Made by a program: the position numbers and the translations under genes. The notes beneath the pieces are model-generated. The model worked only from the letters and a program-made list of their open reading frames with translations. It was not told the origin of the DNA and searched no databases. From Armigeres subalbatus (lineage: Eukaryota; Arthropoda; Insecta; Diptera; Culicidae), in the NCBI RefSeq assembly GCF_024139115.2, contig NC_085140.1, forward strand, positions 332,503,953 through 332,567,952: a stretch of DNA of 64,000 bases, written 5' to 3'. How positions within the stretch are numbered: position 1 is the first letter of the stretch; every line of letters begins with the position of its first letter. Below, in pieces: positions 1-11,521 of this stretch.

Positions 1-925
1 TTTTCAAGTGTCCAGGTTCATCTAACCAACAAAATAATATGCACGAATCACTTATTGGTAGCACTCGCAAAGTATAAAACTCCCGTCAAGTCCGATCGTC
101 TGCTCTGTTCCGGTTCCAGACTGCAATTGTCGTAGTTTTCCGATGCAGAACACAGCCCAAGGGAATGCCCGTCGCGGTCGCCGTAATGATCCGAAGGCTA
201 TGACGTAGATTGCTTCCCTTTCCGTCTCTGACGCCCCGAATCGCGAGAATGCTGAATGAAATTATGTCGGCCCTGCTGCCTGACCAAGCCAAGGTTCGTG
301 CGTGGGTGCTTGCGATGCGGCCGCCGATTGGAAACACTCTGTTGCGCTTTTCCGAGCCCCGCTTCGTTCATTTACATACCGCACCCACTGCCTGCCATGC
401 GAATTCCCCGGGTTGCACAAAAGCTGGGCTCTCGCTTTGTATATCTCTCTCTCTCGTTGTCGGATGGAAGTTTGCTATTTTACCACTGCGATCGATAGAG
501 CTTCGCATTTGGCCCAGTCTCAATCCTGGCGGTCGAAGGCTTTTCTCTGAACGCATGCGTTTTCCGGTCATACGTTGCGTTGCTTGGACGGGCAGGCGGC
601 TGTGTGTGCACTATTTCATTCAGCCTACACTCTGTTAGAAAATCATAGACGTTATTAGGATTGACAGAACAAATAAACATGTTTAATGTTTTACATATTC
701 GCAATTTGTTTCAACAGTGAGCACGAGTAATAACAAAAAAACAGAAGGATTTACCATGAACAATTTACTTGTCGCTAGAATGTAAATACATTCCACTAAA
801 AGCCATATAGTCATATTGTAAAAACAACCGTCTTTAAAAATGTCAGCAAAAGATTAGTGTAGCAATCAGAAGTGCAGGTCGTACTCGATTATATGGGTTT
901 TCGATTTATCAGATCCGAATTAGAC
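1..925. other. unassigned sequence, no gene recognised
   Basis: The first 0.7 kb is more GC-rich than the rest and has several overlapping open frames on both strands (the longest at about 210-638). The one checked opens on TTG rather than ATG, and none shows a recognisable domain. A CT-rich run lies near 440-460. I see no splice-bounded exon and no repeat family I can name. Confidence 0.4.
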
Positions 926-1012
926 CTATGCTGCCGTTATACACATAACTGTCCCATGTATATAGGAAATCTAAGCAAACATGGGACAAGTATGCGTATG
1001 ACGGCAGTATGC
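926..1012. repeat. short foldback repeat (about 33-nt arms)
   Basis: The sequence from about 926 to 958 (containing CTGCCGTTATACACATAAC and TGTCCCATG) is repeated in inverse at about 980-1012 (CATGGGACAAGTATGCGTAT, then GACGGCAG). The arms differ by a few mismatches and the spacer is about 21 nt. It looks like a miniature foldback element. From 1013 to 2040 there is A/T-rich intergenic DNA with no gene that I can support. Confidence 0.6.
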
Positions 1013-2040
1013 ACAGTGGTTTAAATCCCGAAGAACGTGATCGTCAGCTTTTTCGGTATGAAATCGTGTTTTAAATGGCATAGTTTGTTCAGCAAGAATG
1101 TTGCATACATTAAGAGGTATCATTTGAGAACATTTTAGTTTTGATTAATTCACCTAAAAGTGAGATAGAAATTTTATTTCTTTCAAAATTTGTTGAAACA
1201 AAATGGCGTCTTAGGGAAAGTTGTCAGAAATAATGTATAGAAAAACTTTGTCAAAGACACTACGGGTCTATCTATTGAAACGAACAAAATATGACTCAAT
1301 TTTAGATAATAGGTCATTTAACCCTATAAAAAGTGGTAAACAATGAATAACTTTGCATGGTCGAATTTTTGAGGTTAACAATGTTCTAGAAACTAATTCA
1401 GCACATAAAAATACAGCATTCAGCTGCCAAATCATAACAATATTTTTAATTGTTGTAAGGAAATTCGAGATTTACGACCGTGGTTACCGTTTATTAATTC
1501 TTTATTAATATTTCGAGTGCTGAAAAAATCGAGTTTTGCAGCGAGTTGCACACGCTATTTTTTGCAATGACGACAAATGGGCTTGAATATGATAAATCTG
1601 TACAATTTTATTTACTTTACATAATTAATCTTGCCAAAAAATCATGTTGCTGCAGAAAACAAATGGATTCCATGTTATCGTGCCACTATAGGTGCTCGAA
1701 GCGATAAATAAACCTGCCTTTGGAGAATTTGATGGCATGCTCACCAAATTATTTCATTTATAACGTGACACAGAGAATACACTGTTTGAACACTCACCCA
1801 AGCTAATTGAGCTAAACGTGGTCATGTAACTATTGTTCTGATGCTGGTTTTCCATTATAGCACCCAAATGAGTGCTATAATGACCCATGTCATTGGTATG
1901 GAAAAGTAGGCCGTTTTATCACTCAAATGCCTACTGTAAACCAGGTATTATGATCAGAAATTGCGAAATATTTTTTTATGAAGTAAAATTGTAAACAAAT
2001 AATCAATTAAAAACCAAAAATAGTGAACTATTCAAATTAC

Positions 2041-2331
2041 TTCTTCTTCTTCTTTTGATATTACATCCCCACACTGGGACAGAGCCGCCTTGCAGCTTAG
2101 TGTTCATTAAGCACTTCCACTGTTATTAACTGCGAGGTTTCTAAGCCAAGTTACCATTTTTGCATTTCTATATCATGAGGCTAACACGATGATACTTTTA
2201 TGCCCAGGGAAGTCAAGACAATTTCCAATCCGAAAATTGCCTAGACCGGCACCAGGAATCGAACCCAGCCACCCTCAGCATGGTCTTGCTTTGTAGCCGC
2301 GCATCTTACCGCACAACTAAGGAGGGCCCCC
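2041..2331 (-). mobile_element. tRNA-derived SINE with (AAG)n-type tail
   Basis: Read on the minus strand, the element opens with a tRNA-like head: an A-box-like stretch around GCGGTAAGATGCGCGGC and a B box GGTTCGATTCC. A conserved body follows, containing GAAACCTCGCAG and GGCTCTGTCCCAGTGTGG, and the tail is a run of AAG triplets seen here as TTC at 2041-2055. Full-length relatives lie at 15324-15628, 26120-26410 and 54052-54333. The head and tandem-repeat tail fit the Feilai/Gecko class of mosquito SINEs, but I cannot fix the family name from memory. Confidence 0.85.
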
Positions 2332-2344
2332 AATTTACACAAAT

Positions 2345-4512
2345 TACTTGATACTTGATGGGCTACAGCTCTTCGATGAACCTACGCCGAATGGAGTATC
2401 CTTCTCCACTGGACTCGATTCTGGGCCAATCGCTTCCAGTCGCCCTGAACATTGAGCGCTCTCAGGTCCTCTTCAACTGCAAAAAGCCATCGTGTACGCA
2501 GCCTTCCACGAAGCCTGCGGCCTCTTCCGGGTTCTCTACTAAATATTATTTCGCTTGACGTTCTTCCGGCACACGAACAACGTGACCAGCCCACCGTAGT
2601 CTGCCGTGTTGTATAAGCTTAATAATATCCAGCCCTTTATACACCTGGTACAATTCTCGATTCATGCGACACCGCCAGATACCGCCGAGTATTGTCCGTA
2701 GCACCTTACGCTCAAACACTCCGAAAGCTCTCCGATCAGCCTCCTTTAACGTCCATGTCTCATGGCCGTACAAAGCCACCGGAAGAATCAGAGTAGTATA
2801 CAGCGCGAGTTTTGTTTTCGTTTACAGACTACGGGACTTAAGCTGGTTACGAAGTCCGTAATAACCCTAGCAACACACATGTTTCACATAGGCTACTGCA
2901 ACTCTTATGTGACCAGATTTAGTCAAAATCAAGTTGCTGCAACCATTTTTCGCTGACTTGTGTTGCTCGGGAAGCCCTATTTGCAGCTGCAATACGCCTT
3001 TTCACCTCGCGGGTAACATCATTATCGCACGACACTAATGTTCCAAGATACACAAATTCTTCCACCATTTCAAATTTTTCACCATCCAGCACCATTTCGC
3101 TACCACCACCACTAACGAACCCACGTTGATTGCCAGCGACCATGTATTTCGTTTTTCTGGTATTGATCGTGAGTCCAATCCTCGCTGTCTCCCTCTTAAA
3201 AGGCACAAAAGCCTCTTCCACGGCACGGCGATCAATACCGATCAGAGCATGAAATATTCACTTTCATGAAGCACATTCACTCCGACTTTTGACATTCGTT
3301 GTTTGATTATTCAAAACATAGAATGACTTACTCAGTTTACTTCTTCATAAATTCATTCAATTGATTACCACTGAGTATGGTAACCGCGCGCGAAAAAAAC
3401 AAAAATAGCCTTGATTATATTGATATTTGGCGCTAAAAATGCCCCTCAATTGAACGTTGGGATTAGATCTATGCGTGTATTTATTTAAATCATCAAACAT
3501 GTGTTCAGTTTTACGATTATTTAATAATTTGTGATATTCAAATAAATACTCACTGACCCATATTCATTCTGAAAATTGACGGTGCACAGCCGAATATGAA
3601 TATGGTCAGAAGTGAAGTGACAAAGAAGGCCGATGGGCTTCATAAAAAATAATCGAATATTTAAAGCTCTGATACCGATAATATCGATATCGTCCGCAAA
3701 TCCCAGGAGCATATGCGATTTTGTGATAATGGTACCGCTTCTTTGCACACCAGCGCTATATTGAACAGTAGGTTCGAGAGTGCATCATCCTGCTTTAATC
3801 CATCTAAGGTAACAAATGACGTCGATATTTCATCCGCAACCCTTACACTTGATTTCGATCCGTCCAACGTTATACGAATCAGCCGTATCAGTTTCGCCGG
3901 AAAACCATGTTCAAGCATAATTTGCCATAATTCATTCCGTTTCACTGAATCGTACGCCGCCTTGAAATCAATAAACAGATGATGTGTCTGCAAGTATTAC
4001 TCCCGGAATTTATCACGGATTTGTCTCAGGGTAAACATTTGATCCGTCGTTGATCGGCCCTCACGAAAACCCGCTTGGTATTCGCCGACGAAGGACTCTT
4101 CAAGCGGTCTCAATCTGTTGAACAGAATACGGGACATAAATTTGTACGCCGAATTAAGGAGGGTTATTCCTCGATAATTGGCGCACTCCAGTCTGTGCCC
4201 ATTCTTAAAGAGAAGGCAAATGAGGCCGTCCAACCAGCTAGCAGGCATTTCCTCGTCTTCCCATATTTTCGACATAATATGGTGCAGAACTTCATAAAGC
4301 TGCTCACTGCCGTGTTTGAGAAGTTCAGCCGGGAACTGGTCCTTCCCCGCAGCCTTATTGTTTTCAACTCTTTAACAGCTTTTTTAACCTCATCTAGTGT
4401 AGGTGACTCTTGTTGGTCGTTGCACATGACGGGAGATGGCGCTGTCTTTCTCCGCACGCCATTGACAGATAAAGCTATAATGGATGCTCTTGATGTCAAA
4501 GTTGTCGTGTAA
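2345..4512 (-). pseudogene. decayed RTE-clade LINE, reverse transcriptase part
   Basis: Minus-strand frames carry, in order, an RT finger region (AYKFMSRILFNRLRP, EYQAGFREGRSTTDQ at about 4270-4000), the palm start FIDFKAAYDSVKRNELW (about 3990), the catalytic-box remnant FADDIDIIG (near 3690), the EFVYLGTLVSCDNDV block (about 3060) and the C-terminal LYGHETWTLKEADRRAFGVF block (about 2770). This order and these motifs match RTE/JAM-like non-LTR elements. Frameshifts, a hAT MITE at 3243-3671 and an unexplained block at about 2820-2945 break it. The endonuclease is missing, so it is a dead 5'-truncated copy. Confidence 0.88.
3243..3671. mobile_element. hAT-type MITE with 8-bp TSD
   Basis: The element starts CAGAGCATGAAATATT and ends with the near-inverse AATATTTAAAGCTCTG. 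It is flanked on both sides by the 8-bp direct repeat ATACCGAT (3235-3242 and 3672-3679). An 8-bp duplication and CAG...CTG-type ends are the hAT hallmark. It has no coding capacity and splits the RT palm of the surrounding RTE copy, so it is younger than that copy. Confidence 0.88.
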
Positions 4513-5750
4513 CATCTCGTAATCTAAACAAACTATAAGCGTCACCTTTTAGAAAACCAAGAGTGTTCAAACGTATGTAGCAAGCATTTTTGACAAACTA
4601 CATCCTATTTAAATTATTATTAGGACGTACTTCATCATTATCGGATAATAGTAAAAGAGTAAAAAATGGATTACCTGATAACTTTCCCTCAAAACCACAG
4701 ACGCTCATTAATAATGAAATTTATTTGTATTATAAATTAGCTCAAATCCTATTCTCGGTTGCGTATGAAAAGCTTTTGGTAGATAGAAGTGGGTTACGCC
4801 GGAAACTAACTGGAAGACTTGATACTTTGAATTTCCCTGCAGAAGCAAAACTCGTCATCTCCTAACTCACAAACCAATTGAGTAGCTCACTCCGATATAT
4901 GTGTAATTATTTGTTTATTTGTATCATTTTTCATCTGACTGTGTTGTCTACATGAAAACTTAAAGTTAAACAGTGTCAGAACAATTAGTCCTACAAAGGG
5001 TTTCAAAATTCCATCAACCGAGCTAGCGATTTTTGGATTTCAAGGTTTTAATTATATCCACGGAAATCAAATTGAACATGAGTTATGAATAGTATTAAGA
5101 TAAACGCAATTGAAAAACGCTCATTTCTATGAACATTGAAGTTATTCCCCCTTCTCTTTATGGAATATTTCTGTTCCAAAAAAGCATGACTTGAGACAAT
5201 TTTCAATCTGTATTTGTCGATGACATTTGACTTCAATGATAAAAATAATGAATGATAAAAATAATGAATAATTACACTAAAACACAGGTATAGTTCAACT
5301 GGTATACATGTGTATGCTCTTCCTTTGATGATTGGTGTTCACTTAATATAATATCTTTTACCACAAACTTAGTAAATTCAATATAAAGTAACAGGTCAAA
5401 GTTTCTTCTATTGGCATAGTAATTTCTATTATCAGCAATGATTTTGCTCCCTTCAGCAACTAGACATGGAAGTAGAAAACTAACAATGTATTGGTGCCAG
5501 ATGCTGGTTGTTTATATCCTCTAGTAGTAAAATTCATTCATAATAATCGGCCGCACGCTCATCTCGCTTCACTCAATTTTGGAAGAAATTTTTATTAATT
5601 ATCAAAACTGGCTTAAAACAAAACATGAATTTTAGCCTTGGCATCAATTTTATGTCATGTGGAAGATAGGCAAAAACATTTAAACACATTGTAAAACAAA
5701 TTTTACCCCTTATGCGGCCAACAAAAAACAGACGTGAATGGCAGATATGG
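4513..5750. other. A/T-rich intergenic sequence, nothing recognised
   Basis: Short open frames (for example 4590-4865) have no recognisable domain, and the composition is like the neighbouring non-coding DNA. No TIRs or RNA gene were seen. Confidence 0.4.
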
Positions 5751-6580
5751 TACCCGTTAGGGTGGTTCAAAAAATCGATTTTGCTCCACAGTGCCCATCT
5801 GATACTTTACCATGTTCTGAGTGTCCTCTGAAAATTTGAGCTCATTTGGATGAAAACTGATTTAGCACAAGCCGTTTCAAGTTTGCATGCAAATTAGTAT
5901 GGGGAAATTTATTTTTTCATTATACTGTTAATCACGCTTCCCCATAAAGCGCATGTTAAAAGAAAACCTACATAGCTGAAAGGAATACTCAACAGCTTTC
6001 AACCAACGAAAACCGCATGTTGATTGATCGTCCCAATAATTAGTAATCCATTTTAAGACAGGTATTTTTTTTAGCGTGTGTTTGATATGCTCACAAACAC
6101 ATTCTCTCGCTCTATTCTGAAGTGCGCTGCTGTCAAAGAAAACGAACAGTCCCGATTTTATTTAGTGAAACATAGAGCAAATATTGGATAAATTTGCTAT
6201 TTGTGGTGATAATCAAGTGGTAATAAAGTGTAAAAAGTAGTTTACGTACCTAATTTGTCGTATCATACACGATAAAGAGAAGAAACAGGCGATCCAAAAA
6301 AGTAAGTAACAGTTTGCTTTTCGTCTGCTGCTTTCTTGGGCAATGCAATAATGGCAAGGATTTCGTGTGTGCAAATTTGCTTCGGTGAGTAATTCGTCAA
6401 ATCTTGCTACTTTTACACAAACAACTTATTCAAATGAAAGCCTAGACTTGAAATTGTGTGATTGAATCAAATTTATGTTCCAATATGCCAACAAATGTCG
6501 CACCCTGCCAAAGCCGTATTCTACCCTACTTTCATAATGTTGCGGAAAGAAATACTTGTTGAGTTTTGATATCGATACTT
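5751..6580. other. probable degenerate repeat, then unassigned DNA
   Basis: Around 5757-6060 the text (GGGTGGTTCAAAAAATCGAT and following) resembles a dispersed mosquito repeat that I recognise only loosely. I could not find paired termini. The rest, to 6580, has no gene I can support. Confidence 0.3.
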
Positions 6581-6582
6581 CA

Positions 6583-6659
6583 CTGCCGCTAACCGCAAGT
6601 CAGACTTATCTGGATATGGCGTCCATATACAGATAAGTCTGACTTGCGGTTAGCGGCAG
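6583..6659. mobile_element. 77-bp near-perfect foldback element
   Basis: Arms of about 37-38 nt (outer sequence CTGCCGCTAACCGCAAGTC; inner ...CTTATCTGGATATGG) pair with one mismatch around the 3-nt centre CGT at 6620-6622. The 4-bp sequence TTCA flanks both ends (6579-6582 and 6660-6663) and looks like a target duplication. It is too tight-looped for a normal miRNA precursor and is better read as a miniature foldback transposon. Confidence 0.8.
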
Positions 6660-6874
6660 TTCATTACCGATTTTATATTATGCCTATAATGGACTACCAT
6701 CACGATATCACGAGAATCTGCGATGGGGCTTTCAAAGTATCCAAGAGTTTCAAAATGTTTAGATTGCATTGCATGCTTCAGCATGTTTGTTATTAGAGCA
6801 TTATATTTTTTTTACAAATTTGAGTTTTGTTCGACGGAATGTGACTGAATTGCGGTTACTTTTCTCATTGAGAT

Positions 6875-6990
6875 GAAAAGTAATTGAATACTGCAATCAA
6901 TAGCTTTCATGTTGTTCTGTTGATTGCGCTATTCAAATTAATTTATGAAAAAAATGTTACTTAGGTCCTTTTGAAAAGTTACGCGAGATA
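6875..6990. repeat. MITE fragment, GAAAAGTTA(A/C)GCGAG-ended family
   Basis: The block with CAATCAATAGC, TGTTGTTCTGTTGATTGCGC and ATGTTACTTAGGTCCTTTTG, followed by GAAAAGTTACGCGAG, recurs at 29060-29210 and, as a more complete palindrome, at 61384-61508. It is a non-coding dispersed element whose left end here is degenerate. Confidence 0.65.
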
Positions 6991-8905
6991 TCATCATTTA
7001 TAAATTGTTGTACCTACTTACTTGGTCTATTTTAGTCAATCAATTATTATCAATCTCGACACTGATCTATACTCATAATTTCTTAGTACAAATCGAATTC
7101 CAAGAAACTCCCAAAAATCAAATGTCCTAATGAATCTTTATTTTTTTTTAAATTTTTATCTATAAGTCAAATCATGAGAATCTAATATTCAGTATATGTA
7201 TAGGGATATTTCAATATAATATCTAAAATTGAATCTCTTTCAAATCTCCGATTCTTAACTTCATGTAGGGTATCTGTTCCATTATTAATAGCATGCTCCT
7301 ATATCAATACCATTCGCAAAACAGGCTATTTAGGCTCAATTTGTGTCGTGGTTTTGGTGTTATCTGGCGTGATCACTGCTGAAAAAAATCATAAAAATGA
7401 GAAATAGAACAATTTGCGCACCATTTCTTTGTTTTTAAATGGTATTGATTTGGGTACATGGTATGAATTCAAGGAACAGCTCCCCTATATTCTAATTATG
7501 AAATCATCAAATCCAGTCTGAACCGAATCAAAACTCCTGTGATTTTTTTTAATAATGACATTTCATTCATTTTTTGAGCCATCATATAAAAATATAGAAC
7601 AAAAAATGCTAATAAATGAAAGACCCTCTCCTTTAGACGTCTATGTTTTAGATCTTTTTATCATCTCGCAGCTGAGACTGAAAGTCTCAAACCTCTCGGT
7701 GTTTGTGAAACAAAATTATGTCGCCTTCCCACTGTATCGTAAAATGTTGACGTAGGTGCGCTGCGATAGTTGGTTGACCCAAAAGATTTTAGTTGACCGT
7801 GTCCTTTAGTTAGAAGCTCGTGCAATTAAATCTACTCAAGTTGCTCAAAGCTCACTTATCGACCAGATTTTAGAAACCCGCAACAGTACAAACCATATGG
7901 TCAAAAACACCAAGCAAAAGAAGTCCGCAAAAAGTCCTTGCACAGTATTGGAACTCACCTGTGTGTTGCTGCGAAAAAAGAACCTTCATGACGCTCCGCT
8001 CGTCTGTACTAAATTAATCACTTGGTTTAGCTGCTGCCATCACGCAATTGCTTCCGAAGCTCCTTTACAACCACCCACCACCCTTTTGATATCGAGTCAG
8101 CGCTTTACAGAGCCAAACGATCCCAGAAATGGGGTTTTCATAAGCCTCAAATACAATAAATTTATCTTCACGATTCTATCCTGCATTTTCAGTAGAAAAT
8201 TTTATATGTCGAAGCTTCATCCTTAGATTAGACGCTGATAGCTTGCAGTCAAACAGTAAATGAAACGTTTAAAAATATTTTTGTTGTCATTTCATTTCAA
8301 TTTGTAGTGCTCGTTCCATAGAAACAGATTCTTTGAGTTGATATCTCTCGGTAATTTATCTAGATTGAATCGTGGTACGTGCCTGGAGACGATTGAGCAA
8401 GCTCGAGAGTTTTCCACAGATGCATACGATGTTTTAATAAGTTTTCAAACGGGTCTAATTACGACGTAGTTTGATTAGTTATGTTGATTAGAAGCGAACC
8501 TTGCTGAATTAGTAGTCCTTGGATTGCATATCCCAAAGGAAATAATGCCTACCAAGCGCAACCTGTTGTAGGTAGAGCCAATTAACACGCCGGCATCCGG
8601 GATAAGCACTGAATAAGCGAATTGCGTGTTTAGTTTTTTTTTATTCCCCAAGCTGCATTGAGAAGCTATAGGATCGAGTCCGGATGACCAAGAAATGTGA
8701 GAAATTTCAATTGACTCTTATAATTCCAATACGATTTCACCCACAAATTTTCACAAAAGGAAAAAAAATGTTGGAGTTCGAGATTTTTTTTTAGATATCT
8801 TATGCATGTCAACAAAAATAATTGTAGCTTTTGGTTGTACAGTGTACACTACACCAAATCTTGCGTTTGACCGCTTTGTTTCGAACCAAGGACGCACCTC
8901 GGCTC
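6991..8905. other. A/T-rich sequence with no supported gene
   Basis: The only ATG-initiated frame of note (7897-8226, 109 codons) is lysine-rich at its start and shows no domain. It has no clear splice sites or homologous neighbour, so I do not call it a gene. No terminal repeats were found. Confidence 0.35.
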
Positions 8906-11120
8906 CCTCGAAATGTCTGAAAGGCTTCCCTAAGAAGTCTGTAAGGCTTCCCTAAGAAGTCTGTAAGGCTTCCCTAAGAAGTCTGAAAGGCTTCCCTAAG
9001 AAGTCTGAAAGGCTTCCTCAAGAAGTCTGAAAGGCTTCCATAAGAAGTCTGAAAGGCTTCGCCAAGAAGTCTGAAAGGCTTCGCCAAGAAGTCTGAAAGG
9101 CTTCGCTAAGAAGTCTGAAAGGCTTCGCTAAGAAGTCTGAAAGGCTTCGCTAAGAAGTCTGAAAGGCTTCGCTAAGAAGTCTGAAAGGCTTCGCTAAGAA
9201 GTCTGAAAGGCTTCGCTAAGAAGTCTGAAAGGCTTCGCTAAGAAGTCTGAAAGGCTTCGCTAAGAAGTCTGAAAGGCTTCGCTAAGAAGTCTGAAAGGCT
9301 TCCCTAAGAAGTCTGAAAGGCTTCCCTAAGAAGTCTGAAAGGCTTCCCTAAGAAGTCTGAAAGGCTTCCTCAAGAAGTCTGAAAGGCTTCCTCAAGAAGT
9401 CTGAAAGGCTTCCTCAAGAAGTCTGAAAGGCTTCCTCAAGAAGTCTGAAAGGCTTCCTCAAGAAGTCTGAAAGGCTTCCTCAAGAAGTCTGAAAGGCTTC
9501 CTCAAGAAGTCTGAAAGGCTTCCTCAAGAAGTCTGAAAGGCTTCCTCAAGAAGTCTGAAAGGCTTCCTCAAGAAGTCTGAAAGGCTTCCTCAAGAAGTCT
9601 GAAAGGCTTCCTCAAGAAGTCTGAAAGGCTTCCTCAAGAAGTCTGAAAGGCTTCCTCAAGAAGTCTGAAAGGCTTCCTCAAGAAGTCTGAAAGGCTTCCT
9701 CAAGAAGTCTGAAAGGCTTCCTCAAGAAGTCTGAAAGGCTTCCTCAAGAAGTCTGAAAGGCTTCCTCAAGAAGTCTGAAAGGCTTCCTCAAGAAGTCTGA
9801 AAGGCTTCCTCAAGAAGTCTGAAAGGCTTCCTCAAGAAGTCTGAAAGGCTTCCTCAAGAAGTCTGAAAGGCTTCCTCAAGAAGTCTGAAAGGCTTCCTCA
9901 AGAAGTCTGAAAGGCTTCCTCAAGAAGTCTGAAAGGCTTCCTAAGAAGTCTGAAAGGCTTCCTAAGAAGTCTGAAAGGCTTCCCTAAGAAGTCTGAAAGG
10001 CTTCCCTAAGAAGTCTGAAAGGTTTCCTAAGAAGTCTGAAAGGCTTCCTAAGAAGTCTGAAAGGCTTCCTAAGAAGTCTGAAAGGCTTCCTAAGAAGTCT
10101 GAAAGGCTTCCCTAAGAAGTCTGAAAGGCTTCCTTAGAAGTCTGAAAGGCTTCCTCAAGAAGTCTGAAAGGCTTCCTAAGAAGTCTGAAAGGCTTCCCTA
10201 AGAAGTCTGAAAGGCTTCCCTAAGAAGTCTGAAAGGCTTCCCTAAGAAGTCTGAAAGGCTTCCCTAAGAAGTCTGAAAGGCTTCCCTAAGAAGTCTGAAA
10301 GGCTTCCCTAAGAAGTCTGAAAGGCTTCCCTAAGAAGTCTGAAAGGCTTCGCTAAGAAGTCTGGAAGGCTTCCCTAAAAAGTCTGGAAGGCTTCCCTAAA
10401 AAGTCTGGAAGGCTTCCCTAAGAAGTCTGAAAGGCTTCCCTAAGAAGTCTGAAAGGCTTCCCTAAGAAGTCTGAAAGGCTTCCCTAAGAAGTGTGGAAGG
10501 CTTCCCTAAGAAGTCTGGAAGGCTTCCCTAAGAAGTCTGGAAGGCTTCCCTAAGAGGTCTGGAAGGCTTCCCTAAGAAGTCTGTAAGGCTTCCCTAAGAA
10601 GTCTGTAAGGCTTCCCTAAGAAGTCTGTAAGGCTTCCCTAAGAAGTCTGTAAGGCTTCCCTAAGAAGTCTGTAAGGCTTCCCTAAGAAGTCTGTAAGGCT
10701 TCCCTAAGAAGTCTGTAAGGCTTCCCTAAGAAGTCTGTAAGGCTTCCTCAAGAAGTCTGTAAGGCTTCCTCAAGAAGTCTGAAAGGCTTCCTCAAGAAGT
10801 CTGAAAGGCTTCTCTAAGAAGTCTGAAAGGCTTCCTAAGAAGTCTGTAAGGCTTCCCTAAGAAGTCTGAAAGGCTTCCCTAAGAAGTCTGAAAGGCTTCC
10901 CTAAGAAGTCTGAAAGGCTTCCCTAAGAAGTCTGAAAGGCTTCCCTAAGAAGTCTGAAAGGCTTCCCTAAGAAGTCTGAAAGGCTTCCCTAAGAAGTCTG
11001 AAAGGCTTCCCTAAGAAGTCTGAAACGCTTCCCTAAGAAGTCTGAGGAAGCCTTCCACCTCAAGAAGTTTGAAAGGCTTTCTCAAGAGTCTAAAAGGCGT
11101 CCCTAAGATGTCTGAAAGCT
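8906..11120. repeat. 22-bp satellite array, about 100 copies
   Basis: The unit is AAGAAGTCTGAAAGGCTTCC plus a variable two bases, 22 bp long with some 21-bp units, tandem without spacers over about 2.2 kb. Variants are grouped in blocks: ...TTCGCT units at about 9050-9290, ...TTCCTC units at about 9360-9930, shortened ...TTCCT units at about 9940-10130, GGAAGG units at about 10360-10570 and GTAAGG units at about 10570-10770. The unit length is not a multiple of three and some units contain in-frame stops, so it is not coding. Both edges decay. It lies about 270 bp beyond the polyadenylation signal of P450 gene 1. Confidence 0.97.
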
Positions 11121-11394
11121 ATCTCAAAAGGCCTTTCACCGAGCGGAAGCGCGACAACTTTCGGCAGTTTTTGGGAAATTTTAAAACGAATTTTCCGAAT
11201 TTTATGCTGAAGTGACCCCACAATAAAATCAAAGAAAAATCAGGTGGTATTTTAAAATATGTGGAATTTGACGTAGACCAAGAAAAGATCAATGTATTGG
11301 GATTGATTAGGGATAATTTGAAGTAAAATGTGACATTGGCGCTGCCTTCGCAGTACCTTAACACAAACCCGATTTTTTTCAGAATATTCTTGTT

Positions 11395-11400
11395 TTTATT
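11395..11400 (-). terminator. AATAAA polyadenylation signal of P450 gene 1
   Basis: AATAAA on the minus strand lies about 122 nt downstream of the stop codon at 11522-11524, the usual distance for an insect 3' UTR. Confidence 0.6.
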
Positions 11401-11521
11401 GTGTAATTCACATGAGCGTGTAACGTAACATATATCTAATAGCCTTACTAAAATTGCAGTCCTTAAGTACAATCAAAACTATAAAACTGTATTTTCCAAC
11501 TTGGTCACAGTTGTAATAATT

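Noticed and set aside
210..638. 142-codon open frame near the left edge
   Set aside because: It opens at TTG, overlaps equally long frames on both strands and shows no domain or splice support.
6583..6659. microRNA precursor
   Set aside because: A 3-nt loop, near-perfect long stem and flanking 4-bp duplication fit a foldback transposon better.
8906..11120. Possible CRISPR-like or coding repeat array
   Set aside because: The 22-bp units are contiguous with no spacers, the organism is an animal, and the unit length breaks any reading frame.
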